Source: Trametopsis cervina (lineage: Eukaryota > Basidiomycota > Agaricomycetes > Polyporales > Irpicaceae). From it: DNA of 64,000 bases. The notes below the pieces were generated by a model. That model saw nothing but the letters and a program-made list of their open reading frames with translations. It had not been told where the DNA came from and made no database searches. Of the stretch, positions 1 to 13,556 are shown in pieces (positions within the stretch are counted from its first letter, which is position 1; every line of letters starts with the position of its first letter). The stretch is from the NCBI GenBank assembly GCA_022385755.1, contig MU278353.1, positions 124,001 to 188,000 of the forward strand, given 5' to 3'. The position numbers and the translations under genes were made by a program.

Positions 1-111
1 AGGCTAGATAAACGTAATACAGTTCGCTATCGTACGGCGTCATGGTGAATGCACGGAAGTGTATCGATGGGTGGAAGGGATGTCGAAGTCACGAGCCAAG
101 GGTATATCAGC

Positions 112-1355
112 CTATCCGTCGCGAGAAAACAAGACTACTCGGCCGGCCTGAGAGGAGGACCGAACTGTTTGGGGAACTCTCAAGCCGAATTCTGCTTGCC
201 TGATCGAAGAGTCTCCAGGTTGTACTATACGCACGTCGACCCACCTCACGTTGGTGACCATGCCCTGCACCAGTTCTATGATATGGACGCCGGGCGGACC
301 CATGCATTGGCTCCGAGCGACCCTATCAGCCCTTGCTACCACTTTGACGGTTTCCAACCCGGTACAAAGCCCAATAGTTCCCTGCAGCGCGCACCACGTC
401 TCGCGAGTGTTCAGATGACCACCCAAGCCAGCTTCATTGTATGAGACGCAGAGAGACAGATTCTTCAGCGTGTTCCTGCACACGTGAAGATTGAGGTAGT
501 CCAAAGCCGGCGACATAGGTGTACTCGATGCAACTAGGAAGATATTTAGCCCCAACACGAGCTTCGACATGATGACAACTTACCACTGGGGTTTACGGCT
601 ACTGATAAGTTCGTAAGATGAGAGCCTATTCGAATCAGTGTAAAGTTCAAGTCTAACCAACTGAAGGGATCGTCATAGCCCTTCAACTTGAGTGTAGTCA
701 GCTCCTGGGGATCAAACAGCTCCGCATATGATATCGATGTCTGTCGGTAGTTCAGGGTCTTGGCCGCGATCCTATTTTTTGTCTTCAGACGTGCCCGCAT
801 CAGCGGAGATGGGTAGCTTTCGTTCGTCTCCGAGATCTTGAGGGTCTCAACCTCCTGCACCCAGATAAGAACATCGCTCAATCGGGGAATCATCTTGTTC
901 AAATCCTTGGTCTTGTACTTCCATTCAGAGCGCGTGTCGGATATGGTGAGGCTGTCGAGGAATAACAGGTCGTACGGCGGAGGCTTATACTGCTGCCACA
1001 TCATATGGAATTCGACCCCTTCCAGAGAAACTCCCTTGAGGTTCTTCAGCTGGATCAACGTCTCTCCAAGCGTCGCGAAGTCGATTCTCATGTCAGATAT
1101 GGAAAGCCAGCGAACTGTGTCGTGCATGTGCGTGAAGGACGCAAAGCGATCGAATTCTCCCTTGTAGCGAAAGATGGCTCGCGGCTCGCGTATGCTGAAC
1201 TTGTCTTGCTTGAGGTAGTGGCAACTAAACGGACGCCATGCCTTGCAAACCGCCGTGCAGTTGCGAAGAGCTGGCTTATCATCCAGCAAATAGCTGAAGA
1301 TCTCGGCAAAAAGCTCTTGTGGCAATGTTTGCGATAGAGGGAGTTTCGTTCGTAG
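112..1355 (-). CDS. F-box protein, 5' end unresolved
   Basis: Two exons are clear on the minus strand: 1355-584 and 533-112, joined by a 50-nt phase-1 intron (GTAAGT..CTAG) that restores one frame of about 390 residues. The first residues read LPQELFAEIFSYL followed by a Cys/Trp-containing helix (CTAVCKAWRPF), the usual F-box pattern, so the protein probably binds Skp1 as the substrate receptor of an SCF ubiquitin ligase. The rest has alternating Leu-rich stretches typical of degenerate leucine-rich repeats in fungal F-box proteins. The frame is open to a stop at 1368-1370, with no ATG before the F-box. A TTTTCCTCAG acceptor just before 1355 suggests a short upstream exon, which I could not place. 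Substrate unknown. F-box assignment fairly sure, exact start not. Confidence 0.7.
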
Positions 1356-1370
1356 CTGAGGAAAACATTA

Positions 1371-2437
1371 ATTGAGCATAGGACCACATGTAATCTTTCA
1401 CCGTGGACCTACTATTTTCCGCGCCGCTGTCGATGAGATCTTCTTCACGAATTCACTATATTTTCCCAACGAAAGACCAGCAGGATGTTGAGACGTCGAC
1501 GATGACTGTTCCTGCATATTGAGGACGAGAGGGCACTGGTATGAGATGAATTGGGGCGGGAGGACGAAGCGCGGCGAGTAATAGTCGAACTTCGCTGCGA
1601 ATTAGTCCATTAAATATAGGCACGATAGCAACACAGGATGCGCCACACAATTGGCCTCACAATCAGACATTTGTTCTACGATGCGATGAACAAGCATAGG
1701 CCTCTGGTGACAGCTGCTGCGCGCCACATACGGTGCGCATGGCCATGGCAGTGACAATTCTCAGGCCAACCGAGCGACGCAGAATTCTAGAGGGATTTCG
1801 ATCAGCGTAGAACAAAAGCATACACCGTACTCTATAAACCCACTATGAGGTTGACACATAGGGCCCTGGGGAAGAAACAATCTCAGAGAACAATGAGAAC
1901 CATATTCATCCAATAGGGAACGAAGCAGTTCAACATAACGAACATCACATACCTGCATTTCTACCGCCACGTAGAATGGTATTGTGGAATGCACTTATCA
2001 TGGGCTGTGCATGCAAGTAACGTGGCGGGTTTATTGATGGCTCGTGACTGGTAAGTTGAAGATACTGCAGCTACTACTTGCTTATACATTCTGAACCTTA
2101 TTGGCCTGGCCCCGCACGGCAACGCGATCTACAGCACCTTTGTAGGTAAGTAGTGTAGTGTAAGTAGTGGTGAGAGTTGGAGGCAAGCATTAGGCACGCC
2201 ACGCAGCAGGCAGCGGTAACTTCCGGGCTGTCGGCCGGGGAAGAGCCTGTGCACTATCAGGCCAAAATGGTGTATGTCTTAAACCTTTACGCTGCCAGAC
2301 ATATATCCACGAAGTATGCGTGAATATCAAAGGCTGGGATCCAAAGTACAATCAAAGAATACAAACACAAGCCACACAACAGACCGTACTCATACCGAAC
2401 TAAACCAGAACCCTAGATGACCCCGGCGCACAATTTG
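1371..2437. other. No supported gene
   Basis: About 1 kb upstream of the F-box gene and downstream of the next minus-strand gene. Open frames here are short and lack paired splice sites. It may hold the missing first exon of the F-box gene and its promoter, but I see no motif strong enough to call. Confidence 0.5.
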
Positions 2438-3874
2438 CTAGAGCGACTGGAGCTTGTCGATTAAGATGGCCCATTCCATCACGGTCATCCCGCGGAGCAA
2501 CGCCTGCCCCTTCAGCTCCCTATCCCGCGTCTCCTCGTTCATCCTCGCCAGCGCGCGCAGATGCTCAACTTTCAGGATGCCAAGGTCCGACATGACCGGA
2601 GCGATGTGCAATAAGGACGGCTCGCAAGACGCCAGGATGAGTTCAACAGGGGACGTCGAAGTCGACTTTATGGCGCTACCCGTCGGCACCGCGTCAAGTG
2701 GGATATAGGTGCGGGTCTGAGGCGGGGAGAGAGGGCGGCTCTGCTGGCGATGATATGCTTGTCGCTTAGCTGAGCTTCTCTCGCTGCTTTGACTGTGAGG
2801 AGGCGTGTGCAAGTAGGAGACCATATACTGCAAAGCATTGGGTTAGCTCCGTATATCATGATGAGCAGTGTAGAAGCTGTTTACCTCCGTGCGCTCGTAC
2901 GGCTGGCCAGGCGCCGCTTTCAAGGGAGACGTGGGGCCCGCACTGCCAGAGCGTTGCACGCTAGGCTTATACGACCCATTGCTACCTCTACGACCTGATG
3001 GAGATCCTGATGGCCGTAGGGACGGAGTATACATGTGTCTGGATGCATCTGACTGACGCGAGGGTTTTTGGTAGGAGACCATGTACTAAGCCTTGCATCA
3101 GTACCGCTGGGCAGAGAACCACACGACTACACGTACCTCTGTTCGCTCATAGGCTCCTCCGCCAGATTGTTTGGATTGTTTGCCGCTGCCACTTCCGCTC
3201 GATGCTCCTGCGCTCCTACGACACGCATGGCGATCAGCCTGAGGCTCGTTGGACGGAGCCTTTCGTGGGGGTGCTTCCTCCATAGATGTGCTTTCGGCGA
3301 CCCGCTCTCTCCATAACGTGATAGTCTTGTGGGGGCCGTCCTCCACAACCCGGTGCTCTACCAGTTCGACGTTCGGCCTCATTCCGGAGACCTCCCGATA
3401 TTCCCCCACATTGTCGCCGGATTGCCCTCTGTGCCTCACCAGTGGTGACTGACATACGCTGAGGGTGACCCCGGGTTCTCGCTCAGGATAGTAGGGCTGC
3501 TGATCAACCGAGACCTCCTCCTGCCCGCTCAGCATCATCTCCATTTCGTTCACATAATTTTGGTATCCGCTGATAGAAATCTCGTAGTCTCGACCCTCCA
3601 CGCCTTCAATGCCAGTGGCATTCCATTCGGTTGGGGCTTCGGTTGTAGGCGCATCAAAGCCGTCCGTGAGAGCAACGCTGGTCGTGGGCGCCTCCTGACG
3701 CCTTGAAATGATTTCACGATTGCGGCGTCGAAGTTGTCGAGGGAGTTGGTATGAGCCGGTGTCTAGGTAGAATTAGACGTCCCAAAAACCGCGAATTTAG
3801 CGTTCAGGGAGAGGAACCCGAGGAGCCTCTGATAGAGGAGGAGACCCACCACTCATCATGTCTTTGACGTGCAT
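2438..3874 (-). CDS. Unknown low-complexity protein with helical C-terminus
   Basis: Function not recognised. Four exons join in one frame: 3874-3850 (MHVKDMMS), 3762-3137, 3085-2885 and 2827-2438; the first intron is phase 1, the others phase 0. After an Arg-rich start (QLRRRNREIISRR) the protein is polar, rich in Ser, Gly, Pro and Glu, and probably disordered. The last 60 residues are dense in Leu, Met and charged residues (HLRALARMNEETRDRE, TVMEWAILIDKLQ) and look like a compact helical domain. Two successive exons end in YERTE and the exons that follow begin YMVSY, so an exon end/start pair has been duplicated internally. No signal peptide or membrane span is visible. Agaricomycete genomes hold many such hypothetical proteins. 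The gene model is good; the role is unknown. Confidence 0.65.
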
Positions 3875-5114
3875 GCCTCAGGTTTCGATGTCGAAACGAG
3901 GGGGAGGAGAATCGTGCAGCCTGGGTGAGGCAAGGTCCTGGATCGATTCCGAGAATCCTTGCGTCACAGCGAGGTGGGTAGCCTATATCCCCGGGATACA
4001 CGCTGCAAACGCGTGTTTAGTCACGTGCCCGTCATGACGATGATCTTCATCGGTTTTTGAGGACTGCTTGGGAGCAGAAGCGATGCTAGGATGGAAAAGT
4101 CATCTTTGAACACACATATGGGGCATCCAGCAGTATGGAAGCCAGGCTGGGTACACTAGAATGTATGGGCGACGTGCAGAGCTCGCACGCTTGACGTATT
4201 GCCGTTCGCCTGGGAAAGTCGTAGTGTATCGCGCAACGAAATCGACAAGATATGCCTGTCGGAGGTAAGACTGTGGCCTTTGTGAGTTTGTGAGTTTGTT
4301 GTACTTTGCGTCTTCGACAATGGCGCACTGCAACGGCGCCCGTTCTCAGCGGATTCTGAGCGATATTCGGGACCTCTCATTGACAGCTCGTCGTCATGGG
4401 GCAAAGCAGCTTCTGGTGTGGAAATCTCCTGAGGATAGAAGCGTTTAGCAGTGAGTTGAATCACCGCCGAGCACAGCTAACCGTTGAGTGCGCAATAGGA
4501 TCTGGGTCGCGTACGCATATATTACGTGATTGGTGGCAAGTATACAAAGTATGATAGAGCATGCTCACCCTAGCGGCGAGGCAAGTGTCTCGAGGCGTAG
4601 GATGTTCACTCTGCGATGTTATCGTGCCGAGTACTGCTGGCGGTCTGTAGTATCACTTTGGAGGCGCAGATCACCATGCGTTGGGTGGATGTATGATGGC
4701 TGATACAATACTCGGCTTCGTGATATCGTGACTTCGCAGCAGCAAGAGAAGTAGGTAGAAAACGCTAGTGGCGGTTACTACCAGAGAGCATTGTGAGTGA
4801 GAACCCGCCGCGTCGTCGTTTTGTGACACGGTGAGTCGTGATCTGCAAGAATGAAGATCACGTGTGACTCGGAAAGGCAAAACACTTGTACTGCAATGTT
4901 TCTCTGGCCACAACATATCAGCTGGGATTTTCTAGATTTATGAATCGCGCAATGGACTGTTCATTCAGCGACCACAACACAGGTAAACACGACAACAACT
5001 TTCATCACTATGCAAAATTTCACCACTCCCGGAGCATATCAGAAACATCAGAGACGAAGTGTGTGAACACCGACGAAGCCAGACAGCGAGCCCGGACGGC
5101 AATGGACGCGTCGT
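3875..5114. other. No supported gene
   Basis: About 1.2 kb between two minus-strand genes. A 102-codon minus frame at 4156-4464 has a plausible acceptor in front of it (CTATCCTCAG) but no partner exon I can join, so it is not called. The stretch should contain the promoter of the gene starting at 3874. Confidence 0.45.
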
Positions 5115-6135
5115 TTATAGCCTTGATTCTTCGTACGATGGTGGAGGGGAACGTTGTGCATCTTCTCCCTCGTCCATCTTGGAATCCTCGAAGTTGAGCA
5201 TACCGAAAGACGCGCCTTCTGACGGATTGTTGCCCTTATGTGTCCAGTATGGATTAAGAAGCAAGTCTTGGTCAAGCGAGAGGTCACCAGAGCAGAGGGA
5301 TTCACAAGGAGACAAGCTTCCTAACGAGAAAAAATCGTCTTCTTCTTCGACTGGACGAGAACGAGGTGGCGAGCGAGGCGGGAAGCGAAAGCGTGCAAGA
5401 CGTAGTCGTTCGTTGAACTCAGCGTCGTCCAAGACTGTAGGAGAATTGAACCCGTTCGAATTGTCGGATGATGCTGACGGTGAGGAGTGCGGAAGGTCTG
5501 GTAGGAATGTCGTCGGAGGTACAAATCCACCGCCTTCAGAGCTTCTATGCATGAAGCGTTGCAGGAGAACAGTAGAAGATCGAGAGTGGCGCCTGGTCGC
5601 GTCTGAGCTATGTGAGTTACCCTGTATATACCCTTTATATGCCACTGGAATCATACCGCTTTGAGATTGGGGGCGCCGAGCATGGCGAGCGCCCCGGCCA
5701 GCAATCAACCTCTCCTCATCATCCACGCCCAGCCTAGTGAACAATTTCCAGCGAAGCCATCGGACGCAGTTCACAGTAGGGTCGATCCCCCACACAACGT
5801 AGCATAGGACCAGAACAAGCCCGCCTGCAAAAACGGGATGGGTCAGTTGTGGAAGATCGATGTTTTACGAACATACCAATTGTCAGGGCGTCCACAGAAC
5901 AAATCCTCAGCCATGGTGCGATAGCTTGACACATCCCAGTACCAGCAAATGTCACAGCAAGGGAATGATAACGCAGTGTTGCCTGCACCGATCCAGGTAG
6001 ATTGCTGTTGCTGAGGGGGAAGGGTGGTCCTGGGCCTCTGTAGTGTTGGTAGATGGCCGTAGTCGTGTAAAGACAGAAGATATCATCGTATTTTGGATTG
6101 AGGATAACCGAGCGTGGCCAGTTGCCAGCCCATTG
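5115..6135 (-). CDS. Putative single-span membrane protein with PPSY tail; start unresolved
   Basis: Two exons join at a phase-1 intron (GTATGT at about 5874 to GCAG before 5824). Across the junction runs a hydrophobic stretch, GGLVLVLCYVVWGI, a likely membrane span. Upstream is a segment of about 95 residues with several Cys and Trp. Downstream is a polar tail of about 220 residues, acidic and Ser-rich, ending PPPSYEESRL. A terminal PPxY is the binding motif of WW domains of Nedd4/Rsp5 ubiquitin ligases, so regulated turnover or endosomal sorting is a reasonable guess. The upstream frame is open only to a TGA at 6136-6138 and has no good ATG. An ATG at 6141-6143 lies in another frame, so a small intron or exon is missing from this model. 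Family not recognised. Confidence 0.5.
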
Positions 6136-6222
6136 TCAGCCATTTCTCCGCTGGAGTCAAGTGGTGGTCCGAGGTCAACATTGCCAGCCGTAATCTAGAC
6201 GCCCGTAATTGATGCAGTCACC

Positions 6223-7587
<1,365 letters not shown>

Positions 7588-9979
7588 TCAAGAATGACGC
7601 TGTGCTGCTCCAGAACTGGGGACAAGATGGGGTTCATCTCCAGGTTTATCAGGATACAGCTACATGATATATTCTTTTCAGTCGCGGTGAGGGAAGTTGA
7701 AATATCTGAACACACCTTGCCCGGATTGAACAGATTCAAGGGGTCTATAGCGCGTTTGACGGTCTTCATTAATTCGACTGTGCCCTCGCCAAGTTCTTCA
7801 TACAGATATTCGCGCTTGCCTATTCCTACTCCGTGCTCTCCCGTACCTATGGTTGTGACAGTGCATAAGCGACTTAATAGATTGTAGAGGATAAGAAGTA
7901 CTCACAGGTCCCGTCGAGAGCTATGGCTCGTCTCACCATTCGGTGGACAAGGTGCCGTATGGTTGCCAGCTCCTCGTCTGTGCGGAACAGAAGAAGCGCG
8001 TGGAAGTTGCCTACGTACAATGAGCTCGACTAATTCTACAGTGGTTAAAACGTGACCTACCGTCGCCCACATGTCCGACAATTGTTGACACAATGCCCGA
8101 CTCTTGGATATCTTTCTTCGTCTCGTACACAAGGTCAGGTAGACGAGATATCGGCACGCTAAAGACGACTGAGTTTCCCCCCAAAACGCATACATATCAA
8201 CCATGCTCACCAAACGTCAGTACTCCATCCCCTGCTCCCTTCAACCAATGCTAAGCCAGAGTACAATGCATTCTTCCGGTCAGCCCACAACATCGCCGCT
8301 TCCTCGTCGTCCTTCGCAAGGTCAAACGAGGTGCTGCCGTGCTTCTCGGTAATCCGCTTTACTGCTGCGGCTGTTTCCTTGAGCGCAGCGGGCGTAGGGC
8401 CTTGGAACTTGAAGAATAATGAGTCAACTTCGGCCCATTTGCGCGAAGAAGCGCCGTATAGGTTGGTTGAGCGCATGAAGTCGTCGTCACATAGTTCAAC
8501 ACATTCTGTCATATGTTTCACGACTGTGTTGCCAGGGAGAATAGCGGTGATGCTTACGAATACCAAGCCCCTGGTTTAGGATTTCGATGACTGCCTCAGT
8601 AGCTCTACGGACGTCAGGGAATTGTGCAACGGCGACATTGGTAGGGAGGACAGGTGCTAGCTTGATCGTCACTGCAGATGGGCTTGAGCTCGGAAAGATA
8701 TACATCGCTAGTTAGTGGACCGACCTTCAGTAATAATCCCAAGCGTGCCTTCTGCACCAATGAAGAGCTTTGTAGTGTCAAACCCGGCTGACGACTTGCG
8801 AGAACGTTGTCGTGTTTTGATAACCTCTCCGGATGGGAGGACAACCGTCTGCCAACAACGTGAGGTAAGGCTAGCCAAATATGACGAACACACCGTACTA
8901 CATTAAGGAACCATTCGCCTTTTGCAGTACCGTATCGCACGGCGTTTGCTGTGCGACTATTGAGATTCTTGTTTTACGCATAATAGAAGCCAGAACATAC
9001 TGCCCGAGCAACCATTGCTGATCATCCCTCCGAAAGTTGCGGCAGGCCCAGGGTCAATCTCAAACTCAAGTGTCAGGTTCAGTAATTGATCGGTTGGAAT
9101 TCGCCTACCGGGAAGAACAGTGGAATCCCTTTTTCCTTGAGTACTTCGTTGACGTCCATCCAACGTGCCCCCGGCTGGCAGACCACATCCGAGTCCGCCT
9201 CTATCCCCCGCATATGTAAAATTCAGTGTGCGAGTCGGGCTGAAATCATACCGTGTATTTCCAGAATCTTATCCATATTCGACATGTCCACACATATTCC
9301 TCCCACGGCAGGCTATGGCGTTTCCATGAGTGCTAGGAGTATGCCGTGAATGGACAGGTGAACGTACCGCTCGATATTGCCCTTCCAAGCTTGTCGCCCC
9401 GGAGTAAGGAACTATAGGCATACGGTACTTCCTTGAGATATTCACAATCTTCACCACATCCTCGGTAGAATTGGCATATACAACCACAGTCGGCGATGAA
9501 CCTACGTATCGGATCAAAACGAGAGAGGATGGTTGAATGAGTGAGAACGTACTTGGATGGTAATCATTCTCTGAATAACCATGAACATGTAGAACATCGG
9601 GGTCCGTTGATACAACACCCTCGTCTAAAAAGTTGTCATGTAGTTCACTAATAGCTTTTCTAAAGTCTTCCGCCGTGCCGTACGCGCTATTCAATCCAGC
9701 ACTGGTGTGGAAAGTCTGTGATTCTTGGTGGGGTTTCGTCGAGAGCAGCTTCGGTATGGTATAACTACCAAGTGCCCCTACCGCAGCTCCAAAAGCAAGC
9801 ACGTAAAAGTAGATGCTCTTCGATCTAGACGAGGTAGTGTCAGGCGCATGTGTGCTCTTACAGCGAATGTTTGGGGTCTGTGGTGAACGGAAACTGTGTG
9901 GAGAAGCTGGATGGCGCCTGGCTTGTAAAACTTGTGAAGGGCGAGGTCGCAAACGAGTAAATAATCTGATACTCGCCAT
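7588..9979 (-). CDS. DLD1: Mitochondrial D-lactate dehydrogenase (cytochrome), FAD-linked
   Basis: Oxidises D-lactate to pyruvate and passes electrons to cytochrome c; D-lactate usually comes from methylglyoxal detoxification. The start [16 protein letters not shown] is an Arg-rich amphipathic mitochondrial presequence, followed by a hydrophobic span ([17 protein letters not shown]) that would anchor it in the inner membrane. The FAD domain is seen in [26 protein letters not shown] and [16 protein letters not shown]; the cap/substrate domain in [24 protein letters not shown] and [10 protein letters not shown]. Many short introns. The last exon (7659-7588) adds [11 protein letters not shown] after the NPGK motif, typical of the family C-terminus. 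The ATG at 9977-9979 is the first that gives a presequence. Assignment firm; glycolate-type relatives share the fold but the membrane anchor and C-terminus favour DLD. Confidence 0.9.
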
Positions 9980-10457
9980 CGGTACCACGTATCACCCAGC
10001 GAGCCAAGCTGTTTTCGACGTCGTTCGAGGACAAGATGACCCCCCGTCACACGGCCTCAATCGACGGTGAGGACAACGGCCCACTGTCCGGCTCTCCGTC
10101 ATCTGACGCATATTCAGATCAAATTACGCGAGATCCAGGTGTAACGAGTATGTAAGAGAAGATAGAGAGCGGAAAGCAACGACGAATGTGTATCGCGGGA
10201 TGCAATGGTGGCTGAACAACATGTACGGTCTCCTGACATCAATTACGCGCAACCGCAACAAGGAGTGCTGTTTCCCACGATAATGGGAGAGAGCTGTATC
10301 ATCGCTAAGTAGATCAGGCTTCAGGTTATACTTCAATTCGAATGGCCACTGCGCCGAATATCGTCTCGCGTTCCGGTAAACCCTAGCGCATCACAGCGTT
10401 GCGAGATACCATACGCAAAGCAAACATTTGTATTCACTAGATTTATCACATATGGTA
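9980..10457. other. Intergenic, start of kinase-cluster homology
   Basis: Contains the presumed promoter of D-lactate dehydrogenase and, at about 10400-10457, the 3' flank of kinase copy 1. That flank resembles the 3' flanks of the other copies (TAGTGAA..ACA..TGTTT). No gene seen. Confidence 0.4.
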
Positions 10458-11780
10458 CTAAGGACCCATGTAGAGAGGTAGAATGGTGTGAAGCAATGCT
10501 GAACATGTAAAGAAGATCAGTCGATAGATGTATGGAACTTGGACACGCCGTGTCCGATGCCGAGCTTGTTGCATGCTCTTTCGCTGTTTCATTGAATACA
10601 CCAACCAGATGATGTATCGCCAGCCGCACAAATTGACCCCGTCACTGCACTCGAAGGTGTTGAGCAGACCCATCGAAACACCCATGAAGTAAACAACAAA
10701 CTCACGCGACCTTATAAGGCCTAAACCAGTACAGCCATTGCGTCATCTTGTTCCAATACCATGCAACACGAAGAAGCTTGAGTGATTGAGTCGCAGTAGG
10801 GCGCATTCTAAGATCCTTGATTGACAGTATCTCGCAAAACTCCCATAACGCTGGAGGAACCCGAATACGTCCCATTCGTGGGCTGTGCAGTGCATAGAAG
10901 CTTGCCGTCTCCATGAATGGTCAAGGCTTTATTGATGTGAATATGACATAGAAGGCTCACCTCGCACAAGTTCTGAGCACTTTGTCCCATGCAGTATACG
11001 TCATATGCATAGGGATTAACCCTTTCTCTACCTTCGGGAGGTTCAAAATGGCCTCCAAATGGCAGATAGGGAACGCAAATATCTCCGTGGCTTCCTCTTG
11101 GTGGCGGAGGGAGTTGTTTCGAGCTTCCAAAATCAATAAAGTAGCACCTTGATTCTTGCACCGGTAATGGAGATGTCGGAAGCGGTGGCTCGCAACAGAC
11201 CACCATGTTATCTGGGTGGATGTCCTACGCACAGCTTACAGAGTATACACTGGTGTTATGAACATGTGTACTTACAAAGTGTGCTATCCCATTCTTGTGC
11301 ATGAACTCGATGCCCTGGACTTTATGAGCATCAGAGGTTCAAGGCGTGGGGGCTTACTCACTTGCAGCAGTTGCTGGATAACGTCGATCAGAGTGTCCAA
11401 AGAATGCCATGGCAAAAGGGGAACCTCCGCTAGCCATGGCATTACAATGATGCTGCTCTCGTTGCAAGAGATGATCTCTGCCGGGATTGTATGGTTGTGG
11501 CTGGACGAGATGGCCAGCAAAAGCCGCAAAACGCGGAGTTCGGTAGCGGCAAATAGCGCATTATCAACAGACTTCAGCACCAGCAGCGTGCCGTTCTCAT
11601 CGTAGTAAGACCGTATGCGCTTCCAATAATCCTGTTCACATGTCCATGTCATCAGCGCAGTGCAACATGAGTAGGATTATGACAAACCAGACAATCTCTG
11701 TGCAGCTTGTATCGCCGGTCGATGGGGATTTGTAACTCCTCTTCCGACCATTCGTACAGCTGAAGATCGCTATCACTCAT
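10458..11780 (-). CDS. Kinase-like protein, copy 1 of 6
   Basis: Same six-exon structure as copy 6, with all exons open and splice sites kept. Landmarks: beta-3 Lys in LLVLKSVDN, alpha-C Glu in ELRVL, catalytic loop HFDIHPDN (the intron falls between HF and D), DFG in FIDFGSSKQL, PPEG in place of APE, the alpha-F Asp in NPYAYDVYCMG, and a late Arg in MRPTATQS. The Gly-rich loop is not recognisable. The last exon, reached through a 3' GTGAGT..GCAG intron, adds a tail with hydrophobic stretches. Closest in sequence to copy 4. The promoter block, with CCTCCCCTTT and TGCCTAGATG at the start codon, is shared with copies 2, 4 and 6. Probably active or recently active as a gene; substrate unknown. 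Confidence 0.72.
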
Positions 11781-12079
11781 CTAGGCACTGTCAAAGGGGA
11801 GGATAGACGAATATGAGGATGCACCTACCGGATGCAAGTGCTACTTACACAATGCACAGCCATCAGAGGAGTTCCAAGTTCGATTCCGAACGCAGGTCTG
11901 AGCGTGATTCAACTCAGCATCATCGACTCCGGGTATATTATATTATGTCATATATTACAACGCCAGAAAGCGAATCATTGTCCTCCCAAACAAAACCGCG
12001 CCTCGCCTCAGCCCAGAACGAGCCTTGATAACAGTATGGCGCATGAGCATGAAGAAGGAATTAACACTAGCTATCGAGC

Positions 12080-13556
12080 AGGAGAACTCACATTTCAGGA
12101 ATGGTGTCGCCGATTGCATGTATCTCGCATGGCGGTAGACAGTCCCCGCAATATGCGCTTGGACAGGTACGGCATCTACAAAGTTCGCGTTCGATATCTT
12201 GCCACACGTGCACACAATGAATGTATGCACCTGAAGAGCATACCGCCTGAATCAACCGTCGAGCGTCCACACTCTTCCCATCGGTGATGCGGGCACGAAA
12301 ACAAAGGCATCCGTTTCGCGGCTGCGTTCGATAGCCCGTGAAAATCTGCGTGGACGACTGGTGATAGAAGTCAAAGTAAGTTCGTGTCTGGGCACCACTG
12401 CAGTATGTAGACGTAGTCATAGTACGTACCCCTGCCCATTGCTACCGGCGCGTTCAGCCCAGACGTCAAAGACCGCCACAACGCGCTCATCGGCAAGAAC
12501 GCCATGAGCTATTTCTCTGTGGCAGCGAGGAATGGCAGCGCGTACGTGCACTGCCTGATTTCAACAAGTCGTGGAAGGCCCGTGCAGTATGTGAGGTGAA
12601 GATAGCCAGTGCAGAAAGCCCCAGAGCTCGACGAGGTTGTTCTGCACGGGTGTGCCCGTCAGTATGAGCCGGTACATTGAGCCGGTACTGTGTGATTTGC
12701 ACATAATCTGTGTTTGCGCGTTCCTGATGCGGTGGCCTTCGTCTAGGACGACGTACGTCTAGCGGCGAGACTTGAACAAGCTCCCTTGGCGCTGTGCCCA
12801 TTCGTATGTCGTCACACGTAAGTGAGTGCGCCGGCGCGCACTGCGAGCTTCAGACGCGTGAACTCGGATTCTTGCGCGTGGAGATGCAGGGTGTAGGAGG
12901 GGAGCCATGTTTGAGCTCGCGCTGCCAGGTGTGGACGACGGAGAGCGGGCAGACGTTGTCGAGGCCCATCTTGTCGCCGAGGACGCAGTTCATGCCGCTG
13001 TCATGGATGTGCGCCAGAAACGAGAGCCCGCGCAGTTGGTAGTTCTTCGTTCTACTGTTCTGGATCAGCTAGGGCTGCGATGAGATGTGGGACAGCGCTT
13101 TGTAGAAGCCGGAGTCTACGGAGGCGGCGAGCTTATTGGCGAGCGAGAAGAAGAATGTGCTCGAGGGCTGAAGGAGGGGTAAGAATTGTGTACTATGATT
13201 CTGTGTCACTTGTTGTTGTGCGACGCTGCGACGACGAACTCACTGCTTTCTTATCCTCCTTCTTCGCCTTCTTCGCCTTCTTCGCTATGGCCTCCGTTGC
13301 CTCCTCGAGGCCAGTATAGTCCAGAGGCGTCTGCTTCTTCTTGGCTAACGAAGGCGTATAGTTTTCGACGAGACAGGCGTTTCATCGTACTCTTTCGAGC
13401 GGCGTTTTCGCAGTCGTCGGTTCGCCGTGGGGGTCTCAACTTCAACCATGGTAGGTCGTATCTCCTGAACGAGAAGGCGAGACGTGATTTTGGCCACAGA
13501 AAGTCTAACTGGTCACCAGATTGCGGTATGGAATTTGTGTCGTCGGAGGCAGACAT
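12080..13556 (-). pseudogene. SNF2-family chromatin remodeller relic A, N-terminal half
   Basis: Starts MSASDDTNSIP and can be followed through an Arg/Lys-rich N-terminus into the ATPase region: YQLRGLSFLAHIHDSGMN, then GDKMGLDNVCPLSVVHTWQ. In living SNF2 proteins the GDEMGL stretch runs on into GKTLQT (Walker A), which is missing here. Further on, a Cys-rich segment with CRTCPSAYCGDCLPP and IGDTIPEM (12088-12420) recalls a C-terminal zinc-binding region. Several stops and frameshifts break the frame, one of them a TAG after KTIRLR that relic B shares. It cannot make a working ATPase. Relic B is the inverted counterpart. Confidence 0.75.

Noticed and set aside
11813..12028. 71-codon plus frame recurring at 33841-34071 and 39597-39818
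   Set aside because: It is antisense to the shared kinase promoter block. Its repeated appearance reflects duplicated DNA, not a conserved protein.
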